10,375 nt of DNA from an uncultured Chitinophagaceae bacterium. GTDB taxonomy: Bacteria; Bacteroidota; Bacteroidia; Chitinophagales; Chitinophagaceae. Within the stretch, counting starts at the first letter, position 1. Each line of letters begins with the position of its first letter. Positions 1 through 6,562 of the stretch are shown one piece after another. Position numbers and translations under genes: made by a program. The stretch is from contig CAMPGG010000106.1 in assembly GCA_946885335.1 (NCBI GenBank), positions 1 through 10,375 on the forward strand, given 5' to 3'. Below the pieces are notes generated by a model. It ran no database searches and was not told the origin of the DNA. It saw nothing but the letters and a program-made list of their open reading frames with translations.

Positions 1-33
1 TATTGAAATAATGCGTGTCTTAATAACAAGATT

Positions 34-330
34 TTATTCTTCTTCCAGCAAATAGTAACCAATATGTTTCCTGCTTTCACTTAATTTTTTTCTTTGATCA
101 TATAACCTGTAAAATCCAAATCCCAGTATAATTATGGCTATGATCCAGAAACTAACCTCCAATAATCTACCATGTTCTAACTTCATAAAACTGTTGATCG
201 TAATACCCGCTATTGAAAAGTAAAGACTTGTTCTTAAATAAGATAAAAAAGTTCTTTCAATAGCCATAGCCGTACGTTCTATAGCCAGGTTTTCGCGTAA
301 GATCAAATCCCTGTTTATTTGATTAGCCAT
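34..330 (-). CDS. DUF202 family small membrane protein
   Basis: A 98-residue protein of the DUF202 (YidH-like) family. The signature is the stretch around residues 16-36, where ERT and FLSYLRTSL follow one another as in the family's ERTxLAWxRTxL motif. Two hydrophobic segments can be seen (about residues 33-46 and 60-75), followed by a short charged tail, so it is probably an inner-membrane protein with two helices (some family members have three). The molecular function of the family is not known. It begins 19 nt after the stop codon of the exported rhodanese, in the same direction, so the two are probably co-transcribed. The ATG has no Shine-Dalgarno sequence, which is normal for Bacteroidota. 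Family assignment is firm; nothing points to a specific role. Confidence 0.85.
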   Translation of the reverse strand: MANQINRDLILRENLAIERTAMAIERTFLSYLRTSLYFSIAGITINSFMKLEHGRLLEVSFWIIAIIILGFGFYRLYDQRKKLSESRKHIGYYLLEEE

Positions 331-349
331 ACCGAAGATTGTTTGGATT

Positions 350-727
350 TTATTTTTTATTCTTTTTTTTCTGCAATTTTTCCCAACCTAATATTCCTTC
401 TTTCATATTGTATATATGGTTAAATCCTAGTTGCTCCATCCAACCTGCTGCTTTAGCGCTTCTTTTTCCTGAACGACAATATACCAGGTAAGTTTCATTT
501 TTATCCAAAGCCTGAATATGCTGCATAAATTGAATGGAATCTAAAACATCATAATTAACAGCACCCTTTATATGGCTTGAATCATATTCTGCCGGTGTGC
601 GTACATCCAGTACCGTTAGTTCTTTCTTCATTTTTCTTTCCGCTGTACGCGGACTAATATTTTTTACCTGCGCAAAAAGGGAGCTTGAAAATATCACCAA
701 AATAAAAAGTAAAATATTTGCTTTCAT
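350..727 (-). CDS. Exported single-domain rhodanese-like protein
   Basis: A 125-residue protein with an N-terminal signal peptide (residues 1 to about 20: MK, a hydrophobic core, then SSSLFAQ; there is no lipobox cysteine) followed by one rhodanese domain. Visible landmarks are DVRTPAEYDSSHIKGAVN (41-58) and the active-site loop CRSGKRS (84-90) with catalytic Cys84, so it should be able to carry a persulfide and transfer sulfane sulfur. The domain ends in the usual GILGWEKL helix and a lysine-rich tail. The predicted location is the periplasm. It precedes the DUF202 gene by 19 nt and probably forms a two-gene unit with it. The physiological sulfur acceptor cannot be told from sequence. The upstream 237 nt contain no convincing promoter match. 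Confidence 0.9.
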   Translation of the reverse strand: MKANILLFILVIFSSSLFAQVKNISPRTAERKMKKELTVLDVRTPAEYDSSHIKGAVNYDVLDSIQFMQHIQALDKNETYLVYCRSGKRSAKAAGWMEQLGFNHIYNMKEGILGWEKLQKKKNKK

Positions 728-964
728 CGCTTTAGAGTTTCATTATTTGAGTAAAAACTAATATACAAATTTCACGCCTTTGCTATAACTGGACCATGAT
801 ATAAGTCACTAAATCAATATTATTTCTGAACTATAAAGTTAATAAAGGAAGAGGTTGGGAAAAATCCCATAATTTATTCTTCATATAACTTATGCTTTGA
901 AAATGTGGGATTGAACAATAATTATATCGATGGGATGAAGACTGTAAAATAGAATTTCCAGTTT
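728..964. other. Intergenic region between photolyase and rhodanese genes
   Basis: This 237-nt AT-rich stretch lies after the photolyase stop codon and before the rhodanese start. It has no supported ORF, no tRNA-like structure and no strong terminator hairpin. A minus-strand TTTG box near 766-773 matches the Bacteroidota -7 consensus imperfectly and has no -33 partner. The rhodanese promoter and the operon terminator presumably lie here but are not recognisable by eye. Confidence 0.4.
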
Positions 965-2275
965 TTAAAAAGATGCAGCATCCAAAGATTTTTTATAAAC
1001 CTCCAAAGCTCTCTTTCGTGCAAAATCGTGATCGACAATTGGTTCTAAATAACCCGGCTTGTAATCACTGATCCATGTTTTTATATATTTAAGTTCAGGA
1101 TCAAATTTCCTGGTTTGTTCCGAAGGGTTGAAAATCCGGAAATAAGGAGCGGCATCGCAGCCGCTGCCCGCAGCCCATTGCCAATTACCATTGTTAGACG
1201 CTAATTCATAATCCAATAATTTTTCAGCAAAATATGCTTCTCCCCAACGCCAGTCAATTAACAGGTGTTTGGTTAAAAAACTGGCAACCACCATGCGTAC
1301 CCGATTATGCATCCAACCTGTTTCATTGAGTTGGCGCATTCCTGCGTCCACTATTGGATAACCTGTTTCACCCTTACACCACAGCTCAAATTCAGTTTCA
1401 TTATTTCGCCATTGAATATGGTCATATTTTTTTCTGAAACTTTGATGCACTACATGCGGAAAATGAAAAAGGATCATCATAAAAAATTCTCTCCAAATCA
1501 ATTCATTCAGCCATTGTTCATTTAACCTGTCCGCCAATTCAACCATATGACGAACACTTACTGTTCCAAATCTTAGGTGAATACCAACAAAACTTGTCCC
1601 CGCAACTGCCGGCAGATTACGGGTTTCATTATAATTTTTAATTGTTTCTTCATAAATATTTAATCCGGGAATTTTTTCATCATCAATTTTAAAACCAATT
1701 GATGACAATGAAGGAAAAGGAAATGGCTGTTGCGTGATAAAATTATCAAGGTATTTTTCACTGGCAAAAGACAATGGTTTGTCCGTTAAATATTTTCTTT
1801 TCCAGGCTTTAGAATAAGGAGTAAAAACTGTATATGGGTCGCCATCCGGTTTCATAACCTCAGACTTTTCAAAAATCACCTGGTCTTTAAATGTATGAAA
1901 AGGAATATTCTTTTGTTGCAGGAAATTCAGAATCGAAAGATCTCTTTCAATGGCATAAGGCTCATAATCATGATTGGCATAAACCTTTTCAATAGTGAAT
2001 GTTGATGTTAATTTTTCAAAAGCAGGTAAAGGAGCATCATGTAGTATGTATAATGATGAATTTCTTTCTTTCAAAATTTCATTTATCTCTGATAGCTTTT
2101 GGTAAATAAATGAAACCCTCCTGTCAGCTTTGTCCGATAATTTTTCCAGTATGTATGTATCAAAAATAAAAATGGGTAAAACTTTCAATCCACTGTTTAA
2201 CGCATGGTATAAAGCCGTATTATCAAATAAACGAAGATCTCTTCTGAACCAAAATACATTTACAGATTCTTTCAT
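965..2275 (-). CDS. phr: Deoxyribodipyrimidine photolyase (class I, FAD-dependent)
   Basis: A 436-residue cryptochrome/photolyase family protein, near the usual length for class I CPD photolyases. The N-terminal alpha/beta antenna domain starts at once with VFWFRRDLRLFDNTAL (7-22). The C-terminal FAD domain shows the flavin-phosphate loop GTSFVGIHLRFGTVS (226-240), WREFF (261-265), the GWMHNRVRM segment (320-328), and the run DYELASNNGNWQW...PYFRIFNP (355-384). The last of these carries FAD-contacting Asp/Asn residues and tryptophans of the electron-transfer chain. It should repair UV-induced cyclobutane pyrimidine dimers using blue light. The antenna cofactor cannot be told. Its ATG overlaps the TspO-like stop codon in an ATGA (4 nt), so it is the last gene of the carotenoid/CarH operon. 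A DASH cryptochrome or (6-4) enzyme is less likely from these motifs but not formally excluded. Confidence 0.93.
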   Translation of the reverse strand: MKESVNVFWFRRDLRLFDNTALYHALNSGLKVLPIFIFDTYILEKLSDKADRRVSFIYQKLSEINEILKERNSSLYILHDAPLPAFEKLTSTFTIEKVYANHDYEPYAIERDLSILNFLQQKNIPFHTFKDQVIFEKSEVMKPDGDPYTVFTPYSKAWKRKYLTDKPLSFASEKYLDNFITQQPFPFPSLSSIGFKIDDEKIPGLNIYEETIKNYNETRNLPAVAGTSFVGIHLRFGTVSVRHMVELADRLNEQWLNELIWREFFMMILFHFPHVVHQSFRKKYDHIQWRNNETEFELWCKGETGYPIVDAGMRQLNETGWMHNRVRMVVASFLTKHLLIDWRWGEAYFAEKLLDYELASNNGNWQWAAGSGCDAAPYFRIFNPSEQTRKFDPELKYIKTWISDYKPGYLEPIVDHDFARKRALEVYKKSLDAASF

Positions 2276-3048
2276 TTGCGCTTATTGATGATCGACCTGT
2301 TCCTGATTGCATGAACGGTACTGCTTACAAATAATATAACACTGATTATAATTGAGGATTGTACGATGGAAGGTTCAGTGGTCCAATTGGCCACTGCTAT
2401 AGCCAAAAGACCCCAAACGCCAACCAATGCATATTCACGCATATTGCGTTGCCAGGTCATTAGCAAATAGATAATACCAGCAATGATAATCATGATGATT
2501 GTCCAGGTGATGGAAGATATGCCAAACCCATCCCAATTAATTTTTGTTAACCAGGCAGCGATGTTTGCAATTAATGCAACCGTGATCCAACCGGCATACA
2601 GGGAAAATGGCCACCAGACAAAAGCAATTTGTTTCATAGGTAAATCATCCAATTCCATTCTTGTTTTTAGGATGATCATCACTAATGAAAAAAGCAGCAT
2701 TATCATAATGATTACTGAAAGACCGGTATAATCATACAACCAGGCAAATATCCAGGCACAATTTGCAATACAGGAAATAACAAACCACCATCCTACTTTT
2801 AATACAACATTGTTTTCCTGGCTACTTTTAAAACTGACTACAGCATGATAAATTACAAATGCTGCCAACCCTAAATAAATTAAACCCCAAATGGAAAAAG
2901 CATATCCTGCCGGTGTAAAAAGGTTTTGATATGCAGCAGAAACCGTTGACATCGTATTGCCATTGAAGATGCCCGTGTTTGACAGATAATTTAATACAAT
3001 CGTTACGATCAATGCAAAAATGTTTGCTACCGACAATCTCTTTTGCAT
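2272..3048 (-). CDS. Extended TspO/MBR-like tryptophan-rich membrane protein
   Basis: A 258-residue polytopic membrane protein with about 7-8 hydrophobic helices and 14 tryptophans. The segment TPAGYAFSIWGLIYLGL (45-61) resembles the TspO/MBR signature (proline-rich loop, then FxxxWxxxY). Later CAWIFAWLYDY (97-107) and WWPFSLYAGWITVALIANIAAW (145-166) also follow TspO-like spacing. Classical TspO is about 160 residues with five helices, so this form carries extra helices at the C-terminus (about 183-248). TspO proteins bind porphyrins and related lipophilic ligands, and in Rhodobacter TspO modulates photopigment gene expression; transfer of that role here is inference. It lies 9 nt after the lycopene cyclase and overlaps the photolyase by 4 nt, placing it in the light/carotenoid operon. 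Such proteins are often annotated as tryptophan-rich sensory proteins. Confidence 0.75.
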   Translation of the reverse strand: MQKRLSVANIFALIVTIVLNYLSNTGIFNGNTMSTVSAAYQNLFTPAGYAFSIWGLIYLGLAAFVIYHAVVSFKSSQENNVVLKVGWWFVISCIANCAWIFAWLYDYTGLSVIIMIMLLFSLVMIILKTRMELDDLPMKQIAFVWWPFSLYAGWITVALIANIAAWLTKINWDGFGISSITWTIIMIIIAGIIYLLMTWQRNMREYALVGVWGLLAIAVANWTTEPSIVQSSIIISVILFVSSTVHAIRNRSIINKRK

Positions 3049-3057
3049 GTTTATATA

Positions 3058-3792
3058 TTAAACGGTTATTGATTGCTTAACAGTAACGAATGAATCCTTT
3101 TTATAAGCTGCTCTTTTGCTTTTTAAGTATTGGTAGATCAATAAATTCAGAAGGATCAATAACATCCCATAAAAAACATCTTCCACTGGAATAGTTAATA
3201 ACCTTATACCTATGATCTCTTCATTGTTATACCAAACAACCGGTGAATCTATACCTGTACCGGTCAAAATGCCATTTACAATTAAAAACGGTAATAACAG
3301 GATAGCATAAACGAAATAAAATTTATCGAGCCACTGAATTTTCAAAACATATTTGGAAAATGCCAGCAATGCGGCAAGGCTGATAAATGTTACCATCGTA
3401 TATATTTTTTGATATTGTGAGATGGATATGATGACTAATGCGATAATTAATAACGGTGTTACCATTTTATCATTAAATCGAAAGGATTTCTGTAATAATA
3501 AAACGTCAAGGCAATGAAAAGTGAAAACACAGGCATAAGGTATACAGAAGAAAAATAAAACTTCTTCTAAAGGCAGGTTAATCAATGTTATCCCTGTAAG
3601 ATAATCCGGGTTGAATCCCCAAACTCCTAATTGAGTAAAATACATATCCCATACCAGAAAAATAACTCCTGCAATAATTACCGCAGGAAAAAACGCTTTC
3701 CATGTTTTATAAAATAATAATTTAGGATGGAATGAAAACAGGAATGGAATGATGATTGTAAAAAAATTGATGTACAGGTAAAGATAATTCAT
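3058..3792 (-). CDS. crtYcd: Fused CrtYc-CrtYd-type lycopene cyclase
   Basis: A 244-residue membrane protein with about seven hydrophobic helices, matching the lycopene cyclase domain family in which the actinobacterial heterodimer CrtYc/CrtYd is joined in one chain. Two related half-domains are visible. The first has WDMYFTQLGVWGFN (48-61), YLTGI and PLEEVLFF (74-81). The second has GTGIDSPVVWY (178-188), EIIGI and PVEDVFYG (202-209). The paired P-x-E-[ED] motifs supply the conserved acidic residues of this class. It should cyclise both ends of lycopene to beta-carotene in the membrane. Its ATG overlaps the crtZ stop codon as ATGA, and tspO follows after 9 nt. A decaprenoxanthin-type epsilon-cyclase activity is conceivable in the family, but CrtZ next door argues for beta-ionone rings. 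Confidence 0.9.
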   Translation of the reverse strand: MNYLYLYINFFTIIIPFLFSFHPKLLFYKTWKAFFPAVIIAGVIFLVWDMYFTQLGVWGFNPDYLTGITLINLPLEEVLFFFCIPYACVFTFHCLDVLLLQKSFRFNDKMVTPLLIIALVIISISQYQKIYTMVTFISLAALLAFSKYVLKIQWLDKFYFVYAILLLPFLIVNGILTGTGIDSPVVWYNNEEIIGIRLLTIPVEDVFYGMLLILLNLLIYQYLKSKRAAYKKDSFVTVKQSITV

Positions 3793-4259
3793 GACATCGA
3801 TTTAGCTTTTTCATTACGCAGGTATTTAAATGGAACCCATAGCATGCCGAAACATTCACCTTCTTCTTTGCCAATATGTTTATGATGAACCTTATGGGCC
3901 CTGCGAATGGCTTTGAAATATGCATTATCTGTATTGCGGAATATTTTGAATCGCTGGTGAATAAAAATATCATGCACCAGGAAATAGGCTAAACCATACA
4001 ATGTAATGCCCAAACCAATCCAGAATAAATAATTATAATCGTTCTTCATGCCAAAGAAAAGTGCGGTTATGCCAGGTATGGCAAAAATCAAAAAGAAAAA
4101 ATCATTGTGCTCAAAGAAACCTGAAGATTCCTTTTTGTGATGGTCCTTATGTAAGATCCACAATAAACCGTGCATGATGTATTTATGAGTAAACCATGCT
4201 ACTAGCTCCATTGAAATAAATGCAGCCAGCACGATCAGTATATTAATTATTGTGTTCAT
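3789..4259 (-). CDS. crtZ: Beta-carotene 3-hydroxylase
   Basis: A 156-residue diiron hydroxylase of the fatty-acid hydroxylase superfamily. All four histidine boxes of CrtZ are present in order: HKYIMH (25-30), HKDHH (37-41), HDIFIH (96-101) and HKVHH (122-126), with membrane helices between and before them. It should hydroxylate C3 of the beta-ionone rings, turning beta-carotene via beta-cryptoxanthin into zeaxanthin. The open frame extends 23 codons further upstream to 4328, but that stretch lies inside the SRPBCC gene. The ATG at 4259 gives a normal hydrophobic N-terminus and family length, leaving a 17-nt overlap with the SRPBCC gene. Its stop overlaps the crtYcd start as ATGA. No ketolase (crtW) is found nearby. 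Confidence 0.93.
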   Translation of the reverse strand: MNTIINILIVLAAFISMELVAWFTHKYIMHGLLWILHKDHHKKESSGFFEHNDFFFLIFAIPGITALFFGMKNDYNYLFWIGLGITLYGLAYFLVHDIFIHQRFKIFRNTDNAYFKAIRRAHKVHHKHIGKEEGECFGMLWVPFKYLRNEKAKSMS

Positions 4260-4719
4260 GATTGACAAATAATTTATGCAGTATTTGTCTGCGGTAATTA
4301 AATATATCAACGATTTTTTTTCTAACAATTAAGGAATGAACAATGTTGCCAATAAAACCAAATGGCAATTTATATTTTAATTCATCCGTCATTAATACGC
4401 CGTTATCTTTTTGAATAAATGTATGCGTATGTTCCCAGGTTTGATAGGGACCTTTTAATTGCCTGTCGGTAAACATTTTCGGCTTTTCCACTTTACTGAT
4501 CTCCGTTTTCCACTTCACAGGAACCCCGAATAATGGTTTCAAAGTATAATCAATAAGCATGCCTTCTGAAATCTCTTTTCCATCCACAGCTGTTAAAATA
4601 TTAAAGTTTAATTCCGGCGGTGTAATTACTGCCAGGTTTTTTGCTGATGAAAAAAAATCCCATGCCTTTTCAATTTGTATCGGCAAAAATTGTTCGGTTT
4701 TATAATAGAACATTCTCAT
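4243..4719 (-). CDS. SRPBCC family ligand-binding domain protein
   Basis: A 158-residue soluble protein with a START/Bet v1-like (SRPBCC, COG4276-like) pattern. The N-terminal strand is followed by IEKAWDFFSSAKNLAVITPP (16-35), then GPYQTWEHTHTF (90-101) and a D-x-L-x-Y-x-LPFG segment (112-121), before a long C-terminal helix. These folds enclose a hydrophobic pocket for lipophilic molecules. There is no signal peptide, so it should be cytosolic. The start codon shares one nucleotide with the idi stop (TAATG), and the gene overlaps crtZ by 17 nt, so it is embedded among isoprenoid enzymes. A role as carrier, binding protein or cyclisation aid for a carotenoid intermediate is inference only. 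Annotations such as 'cell division inhibitor' given to some relatives are unsupported here. Confidence 0.75.
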   Translation of the reverse strand: MRMFYYKTEQFLPIQIEKAWDFFSSAKNLAVITPPELNFNILTAVDGKEISEGMLIDYTLKPLFGVPVKWKTEISKVEKPKMFTDRQLKGPYQTWEHTHTFIQKDNGVLMTDELKYKLPFGFIGNIVHSLIVRKKIVDIFNYRRQILHKLFVNHEHNN

Positions 4720-5246
4720 TAAATTTTGTCATCATTTTTATGTTTGATCACATCTGGCAAACATATTTTTAACCAGGCTGAATATGCCCCTGGGTTTTTC
4801 TCTACATCCATGGCAAGATCCTGCAAGGAAATATATTTCCAGTCTTTAACTTCCGTTGGTTCGGCTGATGGTTGCATATCCGTTGTTCCAAAATAAACAT
4901 GATCAAATTCATGCTCCGACAACCCATTTTCAAGATTGGCTTTATAAATAAAACTGAACATGAATTTTGTTTCACAGCTCATTCCCATTTCTTCCCGTAA
5001 TCGCCTGTTGATGGCTTCTATAATTTTCTCTCCTTTATAAGGATGACTACAACAAGTATTACTCCATAAACCGGCAGAATGGTATTTTTCATCTGCCCGC
5101 TGTTGTAATAATAATTCCCCGTTTGTATTAAATACAAAAACAGAGAACGCCCGGTGAAGCACACCTGATGTATGTGCGGACCACTTATCTATCACACCAA
5201 CCTCGTTATCATTTTCATCAACCAATATCAATAATTCTTCCATCAT
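4719..5246 (-). CDS. idi: Isopentenyl-diphosphate delta-isomerase, type I
   Basis: A 175-residue Nudix-fold enzyme that interconverts IPP and DMAPP, the five-carbon building blocks for carotenoid synthesis. Landmarks match type I IDI: His25 and LHRAFSVFVF (30-39), WSNTCCSHP (61-69) with the catalytic cysteine probably Cys66 and metal-ligand His68, a Nudix-like helix RRLREEMG (81-88), and EHEFDHVYFG (111-120) with Glu111/Glu113 in the metal and catalytic positions. Length is normal for the family. Two tandem ATG codons open the frame (5244-5246 and 5241-5243), so the first residue is uncertain by one. It begins 9 nt after the upstream secreted-protein gene and ends in a TAATG overlap with the SRPBCC gene. 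It raises precursor supply when the operon is on. Confidence 0.95.
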   Translation of the reverse strand: MMEELLILVDENDNEVGVIDKWSAHTSGVLHRAFSVFVFNTNGELLLQQRADEKYHSAGLWSNTCCSHPYKGEKIIEAINRRLREEMGMSCETKFMFSFIYKANLENGLSEHEFDHVYFGTTDMQPSAEPTEVKDWKYISLQDLAMDVEKNPGAYSAWLKICLPDVIKHKNDDKI

Positions 5247-5255
5247 CTTGTTTAA

Positions 5256-5729
5256 TTAGAGGTAACCTTGTTTTCTAAAATAATTTACAATCATATTCTT
5301 CAGGTTCTGATCGCTTATAAAGGGTAGTGATTGTTTCAAATATGCTTTGTCCTTTTCAACATAATTATTATAACCTAAAAAAGAAGGAACATTTGTTTGA
5401 ACACCAAAACGGATAAAACGCAATTCAATGTTTTGCGCATCGGCCATTATAGCCCGGTGAAGCATTTTTTTACCTTTATTGAAATATGATAATTTAGAAA
5501 AAGGATTAAAAACATAATTGGCCATCATCATCGTTCCCCCTGCCCTGTAGCCAAAAAGCAATGGATTATTTTTTTCATGATAAGGCTTTAACCATTCTAT
5601 TAGTTTTTTGCACGCCTTTTCATCACTGGCAGCTTTTGAGTACAAAGATCTCACTTCAATTAATGAAGGCGTTTCTGCAAAGGCTGTAACAGAAATAAAT
5701 AACAATATATACAGGCAAATCAGTTTCAA
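5256..5729 (-). CDS. Secreted protein of unknown function in carotenoid operon
   Basis: A protein of about 157 residues with a clear signal peptide (MKLICLYILLFISVTAFA, then ETPS) and no lipobox, so probably periplasmic. I do not recognise a named domain. The mature part is mostly helical, with a GYRAGGTMMMANYVFNPFSKLSYF segment in the middle and RFIRFGVQTNVPSFLGY near the C-terminus. It may be a short TPR-like solenoid, but this is only an impression. There is no ATG in frame. Two TTG codons are possible, at 5735 and 5729. I chose 5729 because it makes a TTGA overlap with the crtB stop, like the ATGA junctions elsewhere in the operon, and gives a typical MK- signal peptide start. It lies between crtB and idi, suggesting a conserved operon member rather than a chance insertion. 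Confidence 0.8.
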   Translation of the reverse strand: MKLICLYILLFISVTAFAETPSLIEVRSLYSKAASDEKACKKLIEWLKPYHEKNNPLLFGYRAGGTMMMANYVFNPFSKLSYFNKGKKMLHRAIMADAQNIELRFIRFGVQTNVPSFLGYNNYVEKDKAYLKQSLPFISDQNLKNMIVNYFRKQGYL

Positions 5730-6562
5730 ACCCAATTCATTTTATTTTGTACAAGGCTGTTTAACATCAATCCAAATTTTTGTCCATTATTAATTCTTAC
5801 ACGTTCTTTTAAAATATGATGTGCGGGTAATTTTTTAATTTTTTTAAATAAGGACAGGTAATAAACATAAGCCAGGTAAACACCACCCTTAGATGAAGGA
5901 GGGAGTTTCTTAATTCCGGCTAATGCAATAGCAAAGTCATGCTCAATTTCTTTTTCAATTTGTTTTTTAGCTTCTGCATTAAATTCCGTCATATCAACAT
6001 TAGGAAAATAAGTTCTGCCCAAAACATGATAATCATCTTTTAAATCTCTCAAAAAATTTACCTTTTGAAAAGCTGCACCCAATTTCATTGCATAAGGTTT
6101 CAATTCTTCAAACATTTTAATATCCCCTTCTGTAAACACATGCAGGCACATTAATCCAACCACCTCAGCTGAACCAAAAATATATTGCTGGTATGTATCT
6201 TTTGTATAATTTATTTTTCCAAGGTCCATTTGCATGCTTTGCAAAAAATGTTCTATCAAATCGATATCAATTTTATACTGATGTACCACTTGCTGAAAAG
6301 AATTCAAAATAGGGTTAATTGAAATCTTATTTTCCAAAGCTTCGTACGTTTCTATTCTAAACCTGGTTAATAGCCGTTCACGGTCATAACCCTCAAAGCT
6401 ATCTACTATTTCATCTGCTATCCTGACAAATCCATAAATGGAATATATAGAGTCTCGCAGGCGATTATTTAAAAAATAAATTCCCAATGAAAAACTGGTG
6501 CTATAAGTGCGGGTGGTCATTTTACTGACCTGTACCGACAATTCATCAAATAACAGCTTCAT
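5726..6562 (-). CDS. crtB: 15-cis-phytoene synthase
   Basis: A 278-residue squalene/phytoene synthase family enzyme that condenses two GGPP molecules head-to-head to phytoene. Motifs in order: TYSTSFSLGIYFL (19-31), the first aspartate-rich motif in RIADEIVDSF (47-56, D50/E51/D54), YIFGSAEVVGLMCL (127-140), and the second in QKVNFLRDLKDDYHVLGRTYFP (166-187, with N169, D173, D176/D177). Length fits the family, though it lacks the longer C-terminus of many proteobacterial CrtB proteins. It overlaps crtI by 17 nt, a common arrangement in Bacteroidota, which supports phytoene rather than squalene or 4,4'-diapophytoene synthase. No GGPP synthase gene lies in the window, so its substrate must come from elsewhere in the genome. 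Confidence 0.94.
   Translation of the reverse strand: MKLLFDELSVQVSKMTTRTYSTSFSLGIYFLNNRLRDSIYSIYGFVRIADEIVDSFEGYDRERLLTRFRIETYEALENKISINPILNSFQQVVHQYKIDIDLIEHFLQSMQMDLGKINYTKDTYQQYIFGSAEVVGLMCLHVFTEGDIKMFEELKPYAMKLGAAFQKVNFLRDLKDDYHVLGRTYFPNVDMTEFNAEAKKQIEKEIEHDFAIALAGIKKLPPSSKGGVYLAYVYYLSLFKKIKKLPAHHILKERVRINNGQKFGLMLNSLVQNKMNWV

Noticed and set aside
766..773. Rhodanese -7 promoter box (GAAATTTG on the minus strand)
   Set aside because: One mismatch in the conserved TA and no TTG/TTTG at 19-21 nt spacing; too weak to list as a promoter.
855..868. TGGGA-AAAA-TCCCA hairpin as an operon terminator
   Set aside because: The stem has only 5 base pairs, there is no T-run after it, and it lies about 100 nt after the photolyase stop.
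3722..3973. Minus-strand open frame of 83 codons across the crtYcd/crtZ junction
   Set aside because: It is an out-of-frame shadow of two well-supported genes and resembles no known protein.
4260..4328. N-terminal extension of crtZ by 23 codons
   Set aside because: The extension lies within the SRPBCC coding sequence, and CrtZ of normal length with a hydrophobic N-terminus begins at the ATG at 4259.
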